Positions 16,901 through 26,213 of a DNA stretch of 64,000 nucleotides are shown here, piece by piece. Under the pieces are notes generated by a model, which saw only the letters and a program-made list of their open reading frames with translations, was not told the DNA's origin and did not search any database. This DNA is from Clostridia bacterium. Lineage in GTDB: Bacteria > Bacillota > Clostridia > Oscillospirales > QAKW01. The position numbers and the translations under genes were made by a program. The stretch covers positions 87,766 to 151,765 of the forward strand of contig JAGBEI010000028.1 in the NCBI GenBank assembly GCA_017937065.1. Reading direction: 5' to 3'. Positions within the stretch are counted from its first letter, which is position 1; each line of letters starts with the position of its first letter.

Positions 16901-17070
16901 TTATTGATAATTCTTTCCGTGACGGCGAGCTGAAAACAATCGGTACGGATATTGACGGCATACTGCCGCCTATGTCCCGTTTCGGAGGAAGCAACCGAGA
17001 GGAAAAGAAACAGACGGTAATTGAAAAGCTGAAAGCATTTTTTGAAAAGTATTTCGGACTGATAAATTAA
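13966..17070 (+). CDS. hsdR: Type I restriction endonuclease/translocase subunit
   Basis: A TTG start (MAEYNIIMA) follows a GGGGG ribosome site; the next ATG is seven codons on. The 1034-residue protein resembles EcoR124I HsdR from its first 70 residues (DAYQSEAALEKEF, SDSEWDRF). The PD-(D/E)xK nuclease shows RYDVTI and HIELKRRG (residues about 170-187). The helicase has WHTTGSGKT near residue 338 and IFDECHRSQ near 450, plus TGFDATTLNTLWVDK and QAFSRTNR. It translocates DNA by ATP hydrolysis and cuts distant from unmodified sites. A 26-bp palindromic element is read in frame just before the nuclease aspartate, adding about 25 residues. It ends at a terminator. Confidence 0.95.
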   Translation: MAEYNIIMAANESTVVAEYTPEQKKSDAYQSEAALEKEFIRMLAEQGYEYITIHSEEALISNLRKQLEKLNNYTFSDSEWDRFFSTFIAADNDGIVEKTRRIQEDHIGVLTCDDGTLKNIYLLDKKKIHNNFLQVINQYENQCGMRNAECGMDKNDNSELRITNSKLKNRYDVTILINGLPLVHIELKRRGVAIREAFNQIKRYQRDSFWAKSGLYEYVQIFVISNGTNTKYYSNTTRNSHIKEANGNTKSKKTSNSFEFTSYWADGNNKVIADLIDFTKTFFSKHTILNILTKYCVFTSEELLLVMRPYQIAATERILNRIEISSNYKKTGTVDAGGYIWHTTGSGKTLTSFKTAQLATKIDGVDKVLFVVDRKDLDYQTMKEYDRFEKGAADGNSSTAVLQRQLEDRDAKGNPHKYNIIITTIQKLDVFVTKNKSHDIYNKHIVIIFDECHRSQFGDMHLKITRQFRNYHIFGFTGTPIFAVNASSGGNPRLKTTPQAFGDRLHTYTIVDAINDGNVLPFRIDYLDTIKKKDNISDKDVSAIDIERAMNAPERISDIVSYIIEHFDQKTKRNSFYSLKGQRVSGFNSIFAVSSIPAAMKYYAEFNRQLAEKKKKLTVATIYSFGANEADPEDVLADENFDTDNLDKTSREFLECAIQDYNKTFNVNFDTSSDKFQNYYKDLSQRMKSREIDILIVVNMFLTGFDATTLNTLWVDKNLKMHGLIQAFSRTNRILNSVKTFGNIVCFRDLQQEVEDAIALFGDKEASGIVTLKSYDDYYNGYEENGKHIDGYTDLIDRLLNEFPLSEQIIGEQAQKEFIKLFGAILRLKNILSSFDHFEGQEILPPRVWQDYQSIYIDLWHEIAPPNKADKENINEDIVFEIELIKQVEINIDYILMLVEKYHESNCTDKEILVTIDKAIGSSIQLRSKKQLIEQFIKTVNASGNVSDEWRKFIHKQKDNDLDEIITAERLKADETKTFIDNSFRDGELKTIGTDIDGILPPMSRFGGSNREEKKQTVIEKLKAFFEKYFGLIN
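14395..14460 (+). repeat. In-frame palindromic element within hsdR
   Basis: Arms 14395-14420 and 14435-14460 (26 bp each, about 20 matching) flank a 14-nt centre; both arms begin or end in GGAAT/ATTCC and consist of GGAATGCG-type words. The translated stretch (CGMRNAECGM...NSELRITNSKL) is out of character with the surrounding nuclease domain and sits between conserved EcoR124I-like segments. Confidence 0.8.
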
Positions 17071-17079
17071 AAACTCATA

Positions 17080-17117
17080 AATGACAGATTGTTAAAATGA
17101 CAGTCTGTTATTTTTTT
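17080..17117 (+). terminator. Intrinsic terminator of the restriction operon
   Basis: AATGACAGA pairs with TCTGTTATT (one G-U) and is followed by a T-run, ten bases after the hsdR stop. Confidence 0.65.
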
Positions 17118-17290
17118 GTTTCAATATGTGTAAAAATTCAATTTTAAGTATTACCTATATAGAGGAAAAAATTTTTTGAAATTTTTTCAATATTTGGTTG
17201 TAAATTTGACTATTTTTTTGTTTATTATATGAACGCAAAAATATTTCAAAAAGGGGTTGGGAAATCCCAAAAAACAAAATCAAATTTTGG

Positions 17291-17530
17291 GCGTGTGGCT
17301 ACACAGGCTATGCTTGCTATTAACTAAAATAGCGAGCATTACAAAATTTGAAATTTCGTAAGTGGGTACTCACTTACTGTGCTTGCTCTTTTGAAAAAGT
17401 GAGCGAGCACCGAAATTGATATTTTGCAGTCAATGGGTACTCATTGGCTATGCTTGCTACAACTTTATTTCAGCAAGTATGCAAAATTTGATTTTCCGTA
17501 AGTGTGGCTACACTTACTGTGCTTGCTACC
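17291..17530. repeat. Tandem array of two-hairpin units (unknown)
   Basis: A landmark TRTGCTTGCT recurs at 17309, 17378, 17449 and 17518 (steps of 69, 71 and 69). Before each copy lies a hairpin with loop GGCT or GGTACT: GTGT/ACAC, GTAAGTG/CACTTAC, CAATG/CATTG, GTAAGTGT/ACACTTAC. After each of the first three copies the landmark itself pairs downstream: 310-321/328-339, 379-388/401-410, 450-458/472-480. The fourth unit lacks its second hairpin and runs towards the 64-residue gene. Stem sequences differ between units yet still pair, which indicates selection on the fold. The rest of 17118-17290 is AT-rich with no gene. Confidence 0.8.
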
Positions 17531-17569
17531 AAAGTTTTTAATGAATTTCAAGGAAAGGATTGGATAGGA

Positions 17570-19486
<1,917 letters not shown>

Positions 19487-19500
19487 AACGAAAACATTAT

Positions 19501-19540
19501 TACTGTTTTATTAAGGACACCATTATGCCGGTGTGTTTTT
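19501..19540 (-). repeat. Island-flanking inverted repeat, right copy
   Basis: TACTGTTTTATTAAGGA, a variable centre, then CGGTGTGTTTTT: the inverted match of 8638-8675. The internal GACACC/GGTGT hairpin with a T-run could also terminate + strand transcription. It abuts the stop codon of the flanking SGNH-like gene. Confidence 0.7.
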
Positions 19541-20530
19541 TCAGTATTCGTATTGACTGCGGTATTCCTTCAGCTGACTGTCCCAAAAGCTGTATTTATC
19601 ATCTCCGCGTCTGTCGGGAATGCTGTAATTTGCTTTTATAAAATATCCGAGAAATGCTGTGACCTTCAGCGCCCCTTTTGCGTTACAGTGCCATGGGTCT
19701 CTGTAATCGGTGGCAGGGTCGAAATTTATTTCACGGTACCGCATGTTCAAATCGATATAATTAATTGAGTATTCTTGTGCAATGTCGTTTACCGCGTTGC
19801 ACCGCGGCAGGCTTTCATGCTCCTCCACCGCAGGCGCGTTGAACAGCATTACTTCTATTCCTTTTTCCCTGCAAAGCTCAATCATCATGCGAAGATACTT
19901 TTCGGCAGTCGGATACATTGCGGTTTTATCGTCTGTTGAAATTTCCCTGTTGGGAGAGCAGGGCGTGCAGTCCGTACTGACATATGAGCCTTTGGTTATT
20001 GATTTTATCGGTAAAAAGTCATTCTTGCCAAGCTCTTTCCAGCGAGAGTGAAATCTGACAATATTGAATATATACTCCGTTCGCGAACCGCTGTCAAATA
20101 AATCCCAAATCGCCTGGTACTTTACGGGTGAGAATGACATGTTGTCAATTTGAACGTGTGCGTACTCGGCAGTAGAAATTTTTGTGTCGTATATAACGCC
20201 CGATACATCGAGCACTATCATTTTCGGGGTCTGGTAGCGCAGCGCTTCCTTAAGCTGATAGTAGGATTGCGGCAGAAGCTGCGCGGAGCTTGCAAATACG
20301 TACGAGGCAATACCGTATCGGTCGTACAGCTCCATCGGATAGACGGAGCACATAACGTGGCTGGAGCCGATAAAAATGACGTCAAGTGTATTTTTCGGCT
20401 CGTCATAAAACGGCAGGACAATGTTTGCTTCGTTTTTGTTCCGAAGTATATACGTTGCCCCTGAGAACAGAAGGCAGAATATGAGCATAAAGGCGGCTGC
20501 CTTTATAATTCTTTGCAATTTTATATTCAT
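19541..20530 (-). CDS. SGNH-like protein of an acyl-transfer cassette (AlgJ/DltD-like role)
   Basis: The start MNIKLQRIIKAAAF follows GGAGG; the open frame reaches further but overlaps the MBOAT gene. The 329-residue protein has an N-terminal signal anchor (AAAFMLIFCLLFSGATYIL) and an extracytoplasmic domain with the block I serine in IFIGSSHVMC and the paired Asp/His in RDPWHCNAKG, the layout of SGNH acyl hydrolase/transferase partners of MBOAT proteins. It lies 11 bases after the MBOAT gene. It probably receives an acyl group outside the membrane and passes it to a cell-surface polymer. Confidence 0.85.
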   Translation of the reverse strand: MNIKLQRIIKAAAFMLIFCLLFSGATYILRNKNEANIVLPFYDEPKNTLDVIFIGSSHVMCSVYPMELYDRYGIASYVFASSAQLLPQSYYQLKEALRYQTPKMIVLDVSGVIYDTKISTAEYAHVQIDNMSFSPVKYQAIWDLFDSGSRTEYIFNIVRFHSRWKELGKNDFLPIKSITKGSYVSTDCTPCSPNREISTDDKTAMYPTAEKYLRMMIELCREKGIEVMLFNAPAVEEHESLPRCNAVNDIAQEYSINYIDLNMRYREINFDPATDYRDPWHCNAKGALKVTAFLGYFIKANYSIPDRRGDDKYSFWDSQLKEYRSQYEY

Positions 20531-20541
20531 GATTGTCCTCC

Positions 20542-22110
20542 TTAAAACTGAAAGTAAATAAATGATGAGGAGGAATATCCGGGACCGTATACTCCGAATA
20601 TTATAACCGAAAACAACAATATAAAATATACCGCCCATCGCAGTACGAGCGGCTTTGCCGCAACAGCTTCACGTATGTCAACCTCTTTTGCACGGTATAT
20701 GTCCGTAATAATAAGCACTGCGACAGCTATCAGCGCAACAAGCAGATCCGCTTTGTCAAGCCCAATGCCTGCCGGAGAGTTAAGAGGCGCCGAGACTGAA
20801 AAAATCCGCCCTATTATGCCAAAAGCCTGCGTCATGCCGGTGCTTCTGAAGAATATATATCCGAGACACACAAGCGCAAAGGTTTTGAGTATCTGCACCG
20901 ACTTGTAAAGCGGCTTGCTTCTGTCTATTGAATGCTTCTGCACAAATCCGTCAAAAACAGGCGCAAGCAGCGTAGACAGAATTATCAGTATACCGTAATA
21001 TACGCCCCAGATAATGTAGTGCCAGCTTGCTCCGTGCCACATGCCCGTAAAAAACCATACACACATAAGCGCAATAACCGTTGTTACTTTGCCGGACAGC
21101 TTTTTGCCGAACTTCTCCTTAATAAATTTTCCGAGCTTTGAACACCAGCCGGAGCGCATGACAGGGTAGAAGAGATAATCCCGAAACCACGACCCGAGGG
21201 TAATGTGCCACCTCCGCCAAAACTCCGGAACGGACGCGGAGAAATACGGCGCTTTGAAGTTTTCCGATAAGCGGATACCCATAATTTCCGAAGCTCCGAG
21301 TGCTATATCCATATAACCGGCAAAGTCGGCATAAATCTGTATCGCGTAAAAAATACAGGCGAGTATCAGCTCTATTCTGCCGTATGACGAGTATTGCGCC
21401 CATACGGTATCGACCGCAATGGCGAGCCTGTCCGCAATTACGAGCTTTTCAAAAAAGCCGAACATCATTCTTTGAATACCGCGCGTCATTCTTTCGTATT
21501 CAAATGCGTGTCCGTAATACAGCGTTTCCGAAAGCTGAGAAAACCTTCCGATAGGTCCCTGCATAATCTGAGGGAAATAGCTTACAAACAGCGCGTATTT
21601 GAAAAAGTTGCGCTCCGCGCCGCTGATACCGCGGTATACGTCGATAACGTATCCCGTAACCTGAAAGGTATAAAATGAAATTCCTACGGGCAGCAGCAGA
21701 CTTGACAGGACAGGCGAAAACTCAATTCCGAACACGCCTGCAAGCGCAGAGATATTAAGCACCGTAAAATTATAATACTTAATTAAAAACAGAACCGCAA
21801 AATTCAGAATGACCGCAAAGGCGACAATCAGCTTTTTTCTCTTTTGCAGCCGTTTTTTTGCTTGCTTGCGTTCTTCCTTTGAAAGCGATGAAATGTCGGC
21901 TTTTTCTGTTAATTTTTCCATCAAAACCGCGGCTGAAAATGTAACTGCGGTTGAAAATACAAGAAAAACACCGTACTTTATGCTCGCCGAAAGATAGAAA
22001 AAATAGCTTGAAAGCAAAAGCCAAACCCAACGGTACTTTTTGGGAAAAAGAAAATATATAATAACCGTTGCGGTGATAAACAATATAAATTTCAGTGAAG
22101 TAAAAACCAT
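20542..22110 (-). CDS. MBOAT-family O-acyltransferase (DltB/AlgI-like)
   Basis: The 522-residue protein has ten or more predicted membrane helices. FQVTGYVIDVYRG, FPQIMQGPIGRFSQL, YADFAGYMDIALG, EFWRRWHITLGSWFRDYLFYP and MWHGASWHYIIWGVYYG (catalytic histidine) are the standard family blocks. It moves an acyl group from a cytoplasmic carrier across the membrane to an exported acceptor. Its start codon directly follows the stop of the ACP gene, indicating that the ACP is the donor. Confidence 0.95.
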   Translation of the reverse strand: MVFTSLKFILFITATVIIYFLFPKKYRWVWLLLSSYFFYLSASIKYGVFLVFSTAVTFSAAVLMEKLTEKADISSLSKEERKQAKKRLQKRKKLIVAFAVILNFAVLFLIKYYNFTVLNISALAGVFGIEFSPVLSSLLLPVGISFYTFQVTGYVIDVYRGISGAERNFFKYALFVSYFPQIMQGPIGRFSQLSETLYYGHAFEYERMTRGIQRMMFGFFEKLVIADRLAIAVDTVWAQYSSYGRIELILACIFYAIQIYADFAGYMDIALGASEIMGIRLSENFKAPYFSASVPEFWRRWHITLGSWFRDYLFYPVMRSGWCSKLGKFIKEKFGKKLSGKVTTVIALMCVWFFTGMWHGASWHYIIWGVYYGILIILSTLLAPVFDGFVQKHSIDRSKPLYKSVQILKTFALVCLGYIFFRSTGMTQAFGIIGRIFSVSAPLNSPAGIGLDKADLLVALIAVAVLIITDIYRAKEVDIREAVAAKPLVLRWAVYFILLFSVIIFGVYGPGYSSSSFIYFQF

Positions 22111-22350
22111 TTAGGCTTCCTGCTCGATAACGTCTGCCATATCTCCGACGTTTTTCATTGCCACAACGCTTTTCATATCGAATTTTATATCAAATTCATC
22201 CTCTACCGCGGAAATGAGGGTTATATGCATGAGTGAATCCCAGCCGTCAATGTCGGCTGCCGTTGTGTCCTCTGATACGGTTATTGTATCGTCATCGAAT
22301 ACGTCCGCGAAAACATCGTTAAGTCTTTCAAAAATTTCGTTTCTGTCCAT
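22111..22350 (-). CDS. Acyl carrier protein
   Basis: The 79-residue acidic protein carries DGWDSLMHI, the phosphopantetheine attachment serine in the DSL motif. It shares one base with the upstream FkbH-like stop and abuts the MBOAT start. It is probably dedicated to this cassette, serving as carrier between the loading enzyme and the MBOAT, like DltC. Confidence 0.93.
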   Translation of the reverse strand: MDRNEIFERLNDVFADVFDDDTITVSEDTTAADIDGWDSLMHITLISAVEDEFDIKFDMKSVVAMKNVGDMADVIEQEA

Positions 22351-24131
22351 TAGTTTTCCACCTCAATTACTTTATTTTTATTTTGATAGCCGCTTATATC
22401 AAGCTCCCATTCGCTGCTGCTTTCTGTTTCGGACAGCTTTTTAAATCCGAGCGTGCCGTAAAAATCCTTTACCATCGCATTTTTCGCTGTTTTGTAATAG
22501 TAGCCGTACAGCTTTTTTATACCCTGTGCCTTTGCCGCGCCAACAAGACTGTCGAGCATGGCAAGCTCCATATCGCGTTTAAGCACTCGGCAGCTCATCA
22601 GCCACAGCCTTATATGGAGCTTATCGTTTTCTTTTTCGCCTATGACAACGGTTATAACTCCGTTGTCACCGTATTTGTCCGAAAGCTTGCCGTAAAGACG
22701 AATGTATTTATCGTCTTTTGAGATATTCTCCATCTCGCTTTCGGATATACGCAGGGTTGTCAGATTGAACTGGTTCGATTTATTCGTGAGCTGGGCTATG
22801 CGGGGAATATATACCGGCTCAAAATCCCGTATTACCGCTTTCATATCAAGTGAGAGCAGGTATTCCCCGTAGTCGGCAAACTGAGTCTGCTCGGCTGCTC
22901 TTGCGGCGTTTTGACGGTACATTTCGTTTCTCTTGACGTCGTCGCCCGTCAGCTCGGTTACCTCAAAAAAGCGTGAGCGGTCGAGTATTCCGATATAATC
23001 TTCCGGAGAGCCGATATCGGGTGCCTCCGTCTCGGGGTGACTTGCCGTTACCATAGCCCGCTCGGCGGGATTATCGTCCACGAATACAATGCTGTCCGTG
23101 CCGATGTTCAGCTCCCCGGCGATTGCAGACAGATTTCTGTCCTTTGACTCCCAGTTTGCTTTTATTACAATAAAATCCTCCGGCTTCAGTGTGCCCTCCG
23201 GGTGGTTAAGACCTGCTATTGCATTTTCATGCTCGTTTTTGGAATTTACATTGAGCGTTATTCCTATGGAGGAAATATCCTTCAGGTATTTCTGAAATTC
23301 GCTGTAAACCTGTCCCATGGAGGTCTCGTGTCCTATCTCGATTCCCTCTACGCCGTCGTCGCCGACAACGCCGCCCCAGAGCGTATTGTCCAGATCAAGC
23401 GCAAGCGCTTTTTTGTTTTTCCCGTAAACCGATTTTATAATAGACGCAAGATTGAATGAAAATTCGGGTATCGCGTCAAGCGCAAGGCAGTATTTGTACA
23501 TATGCCAGTAAAACGGCGCTGACCAACGCGAAAGCCCGTAATCCGCTGACAGATAGTTTATGTCGTTTATATAAAAACCGCTGTTTGCCGCCGCATAATC
23601 GGCAAATTTCATGTTCAGTCTGTTTATAAAATTCGTGTGCCCGCGCCTGTTTGAGGCGTCGCTGTTGCCGAGCAGACGAAAGTAGGGCAGCTCAAAATTA
23701 TTTTGTATTATTATGACCGAGCCGAATTTGTTTTTCAGCGCCTGCCATGCGCTTTCAAACCGTACAAATTCCTCATTAAGCAGCTTGTCCGTTTGCTCAT
23801 CACTGTCTGATATCGCAGGAAATTTCGTGATGTTGCGGCTGCTTGTATGAATGAATATTACATCGGGCGAAAACTCGTAAAGCTCCTGCGGGCAGAACAT
23901 CGCGTCCTGCCACCACTGCCCGAATTCCGATTCATAGAATGTCGGACGTATGCCGCAGTTTAAAAGAAACAGCTCGGCAATCGAAATTATATCATGCGTG
24001 GTAGAGCCGCCCAAAACCGCAATTTTCTTATCAATAAAGTTATTTGTCCCGGCAAGGAGCTCTTTTTTAATTGACCTGCGTTTTTTCAGTATCATCTGCG
24101 GGTCAAACGGGTATTGTAAAGCCTTGTACAT
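22350..24131 (-). CDS. FkbH-like HAD-IIIC phosphatase/acyl-loading protein
   Basis: The 593-residue protein has three parts: an SGNH-like N-terminus (LGGSTTHDI, residues 40-48), an HAD-IIIC core with LDLDNTLWGGVVGDDG (residues about 245-260) and VFVDDNPAER (349-358), and a C-terminal acetyltransferase-like domain (LWLMSCRVLKRDMELAMLD). In characterised relatives this family dephosphorylates 1,3-bisphosphoglycerate and loads the glyceryl unit on an ACP. At the place where many relatives read CSKN this protein reads NSKN, so the usual cysteine may be absent. A strong GGAGGTGA site precedes the start. Confidence 0.9.
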   Translation of the reverse strand: MYKALQYPFDPQMILKKRRSIKKELLAGTNNFIDKKIAVLGGSTTHDIISIAELFLLNCGIRPTFYESEFGQWWQDAMFCPQELYEFSPDVIFIHTSSRNITKFPAISDSDEQTDKLLNEEFVRFESAWQALKNKFGSVIIIQNNFELPYFRLLGNSDASNRRGHTNFINRLNMKFADYAAANSGFYINDINYLSADYGLSRWSAPFYWHMYKYCLALDAIPEFSFNLASIIKSVYGKNKKALALDLDNTLWGGVVGDDGVEGIEIGHETSMGQVYSEFQKYLKDISSIGITLNVNSKNEHENAIAGLNHPEGTLKPEDFIVIKANWESKDRNLSAIAGELNIGTDSIVFVDDNPAERAMVTASHPETEAPDIGSPEDYIGILDRSRFFEVTELTGDDVKRNEMYRQNAARAAEQTQFADYGEYLLSLDMKAVIRDFEPVYIPRIAQLTNKSNQFNLTTLRISESEMENISKDDKYIRLYGKLSDKYGDNGVITVVIGEKENDKLHIRLWLMSCRVLKRDMELAMLDSLVGAAKAQGIKKLYGYYYKTAKNAMVKDFYGTLGFKKLSETESSSEWELDISGYQNKNKVIEVEN

Positions 24132-24157
24132 ATGTCACCTCCGAATATAACGGATAA

Positions 24158-24186
24158 ATTATATATTTAATAAATTTGTAAGTCAA
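24158..24186 (-). promoter_or_regulatory. Promoter of the FkbH-ACP-MBOAT-SGNH operon
   Basis: On the minus strand TTGACT (24186-24181), 17 bp, TATAAT (24163-24158), 27 bases before the start codon. Confidence 0.78.
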
Positions 24187-24206
24187 GTATAATCGCTCTT
24201 TTGCTT

Positions 24207-25109
24207 TTACGCTGCAGACTTTTTTTGCCGGATAAAGTTCATTAATATATAAACGGAAATCAGAACGGCACATGAGCCTGCCAGAACGGTATACATTGCG
24301 GGTATGCTTACCCTGTCATTAAAAAAGTACAGATTGCAGTCAATGGAATCGCGTATCTGCGTTGTAAATTCGGCGGGCAGCCCCAGCTTTGACAGCTCAT
24401 TTAGCGCACCGCTCATGGCGTGGTTGCGAATCAATGCCGTACCGTATGTTCCCGGCAGGAGTGACAGAAGGTTTCTGAGCCCTTCGCCAAACTGCGATAT
24501 GGGCATATATGCACCGCATATAAAACCGTAGCCTGCACTTACTATTGTGCCGACAGCCGACATCTGACCCTGCGTGGAGAGAAATGAATTGATTATTGAT
24601 GAAAGAGCCGTGCCGAACATTACAAGCAAAAAGATATCCGCCAGCATCAGCAGCACATCTGTAAAGCCCATTACCCAGCCTGTTGCCGCTGTGTATATAA
24701 GACATACAGCGAATGCGCTGAGGCATACTGTCAGCGTGTTGGCGGCGGTTGCAAGATAATAGCTCAGAGACAGCGTTGAGCTCTTTACGGGCGAAACGGT
24801 AAAATCCCTGCGCGTTCCCAAATGCTTATCCTGTACCATGATAAGATTGGAGCAGAAAGCCACCGTTATACAGCAGACCGCAAGCAGCGACGAGACAAGC
24901 TGACCGTTTGCAAGCGCGTTGATGATTTTGTCAGAAACATTAAGGGATTGCGGGATTATGGATATAAAAATATCCTTGTATACCTTGGAGAGAAACGTCG
25001 AGTATAAAACAAGCAGTATAATCGGCGTAATCATTGAAGAAAAGAACATGCCCTTGTCCTTGAAAAACAGTTTTATATTCCGTCGCGTCAGTGCGCTGAT
25101 TGTGTTCAT
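24207..25109 (-). CDS. ABC-2 type transporter permease
   Basis: The 300-residue protein has about six membrane helices: one near the N-terminus (SMITPIILLVLYSTFL), a central group, and a last one near residue 275. An ABC-2 signature is visible around GYGFICGAYMPISQFGEGLRNLLSLLPGTYG. It overlaps the ATPase gene by four bases and forms the membrane half of the exporter. Candidate cargo includes a drug, lipid or peptide; none is indicated. Confidence 0.92.
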   Translation of the reverse strand: MNTISALTRRNIKLFFKDKGMFFSSMITPIILLVLYSTFLSKVYKDIFISIIPQSLNVSDKIINALANGQLVSSLLAVCCITVAFCSNLIMVQDKHLGTRRDFTVSPVKSSTLSLSYYLATAANTLTVCLSAFAVCLIYTAATGWVMGFTDVLLMLADIFLLVMFGTALSSIINSFLSTQGQMSAVGTIVSAGYGFICGAYMPISQFGEGLRNLLSLLPGTYGTALIRNHAMSGALNELSKLGLPAEFTTQIRDSIDCNLYFFNDRVSIPAMYTVLAGSCAVLISVYILMNFIRQKKSAA

Positions 25110-26017
25110 CTGTTGTCCTCCGTCAGCTGCTTGCCCGTTACAGCCAAAAATACATCGTCCATTTTGCCCTTTGTTATTTCATAGTCGGTAAATAAATCGG
25201 GATATTTTATTATAAGCTCGGTGGCGCTTTTAGTGTCGGGTACAGACAGGCGGTAAGCTCCGCGCAGCCGCGTGAAGGGCAGCCCCAGCTCCTTTATGCG
25301 GTATTCCTCGGCGCCGTACAGCGTTATAAAGTCTCCCGTGTATTGGCTTTTGAGCATATGCGGCGTTCCTTCCGCCGCCACCCTTCCGCTGTCGATTATG
25401 ACCACATAGTCGGCGTCCGCTGCCTCCTCCATGTAGTGGGTTGTGAGAAATACGGTCATCTTTTCATCGCGGCGAAGCGCAGATATAGTATCCCACAGCA
25501 TTTTGCGTGTCTGCGGGTCAAGCCCGGTCGTGGGTTCGTCTAAAATTAAAATCTGCGGGCGGTGAATGAGCGCGCGTGCAATATCTATGCGGCGGCGCTG
25601 ACCGCCCGACAGCTTTGACACGCTCCTGCCCAACAGCTCCTTGAAATCAAGAAGCCGTGAAAGCTCCGCCTCCCGTTTACTGTATTCTTTTCCGGTAATA
25701 CCGTAAAGCGCGGCGCGGCTTTTCAGGTTGTCCGAAACCGTCAGCGGTCCGTCCAGCACCGAATTTTGAAATACGACGCCCAGCCTTTCTGCAATTTTTG
25801 AAGCGTTTCCGTCTGTCGGCTTTCCGCAGATTTCAATATATCCGCTGTCTTTTTTGAGCTGTGAGCACATAATGGATATTGTTGTGCTTTTTCCCGCGCC
25901 GTTTACTCCCAAAAAAGCAAAAAGCTCGCCTTCGTTTACACGCAGGCTCAGATTATCCACAGCCTTTATGTCCCCGAAGGATTTGTACAGAGAGTCTATT
26001 TTTATAATATGGTTCAT
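25106..26017 (-). CDS. ABC transporter ATP-binding protein (DrrA/CcmA-like exporter type)
   Basis: The start MNHIIKIDSLYKSFG has AAGGATGACC upstream; the much longer open frame beyond it is the antisense of the LysR gene. The 303-residue protein has Walker A GVNGAGKST, signature LSGGQRRRIDIARAL, Walker B ILILDEPTTGLDP, the H-loop TTHYMEEA, and a C-terminal domain that ends GKMDDVFLAVTGKQL. It energises the coupled permease. Its promoter lies back-to-back with that of a LysR regulator. Confidence 0.95.
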   Translation of the reverse strand: MNHIIKIDSLYKSFGDIKAVDNLSLRVNEGELFAFLGVNGAGKSTTISIMCSQLKKDSGYIEICGKPTDGNASKIAERLGVVFQNSVLDGPLTVSDNLKSRAALYGITGKEYSKREAELSRLLDFKELLGRSVSKLSGGQRRRIDIARALIHRPQILILDEPTTGLDPQTRKMLWDTISALRRDEKMTVFLTTHYMEEAADADYVVIIDSGRVAAEGTPHMLKSQYTGDFITLYGAEEYRIKELGLPFTRLRGAYRLSVPDTKSATELIIKYPDLFTDYEITKGKMDDVFLAVTGKQLTEDNR

Positions 26018-26050
26018 AAGGTCATCCTTTTTACCTGTATTTATTTTTAA

Positions 26051-26079
26051 ATTATACCATATAGCTTTTTTAAAAGCAA
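26051..26079 (-). promoter_or_regulatory. Promoter of the ABC exporter operon
   Basis: On the minus strand TTGCTT (26079-26074), 17 bp, TATAAT (26056-26051). Confidence 0.75.
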
Positions 26080-26147
26080 TATATGTCTCATTATAGTCAC
26101 GGTGCAAAAATCCAAACTTATTTTTATGCAAATTATATAAAATAATA

Positions 26148-26176
26148 TTGATAAATGTCGCAAATTGTATTATTAT
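26148..26176 (+). promoter_or_regulatory. Promoter of the LysR regulator
   Basis: TTGATA (26148-26153), 17 bp, TATTAT (26171-26176). It is divergent from and about 70 bp away from the ABC operon promoter, so one operator could serve both. Confidence 0.65.
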
Positions 26177-26213
26177 ATTATATATGAATACCCGATGAGA
26201 AAAGGAGGCTGCC

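Noticed and set aside
17291..17530. CRISPR array
   Set aside because: Units are degenerate, each is palindromic throughout, there are no unique spacers of fixed length between identical repeats, and no cas genes are near.
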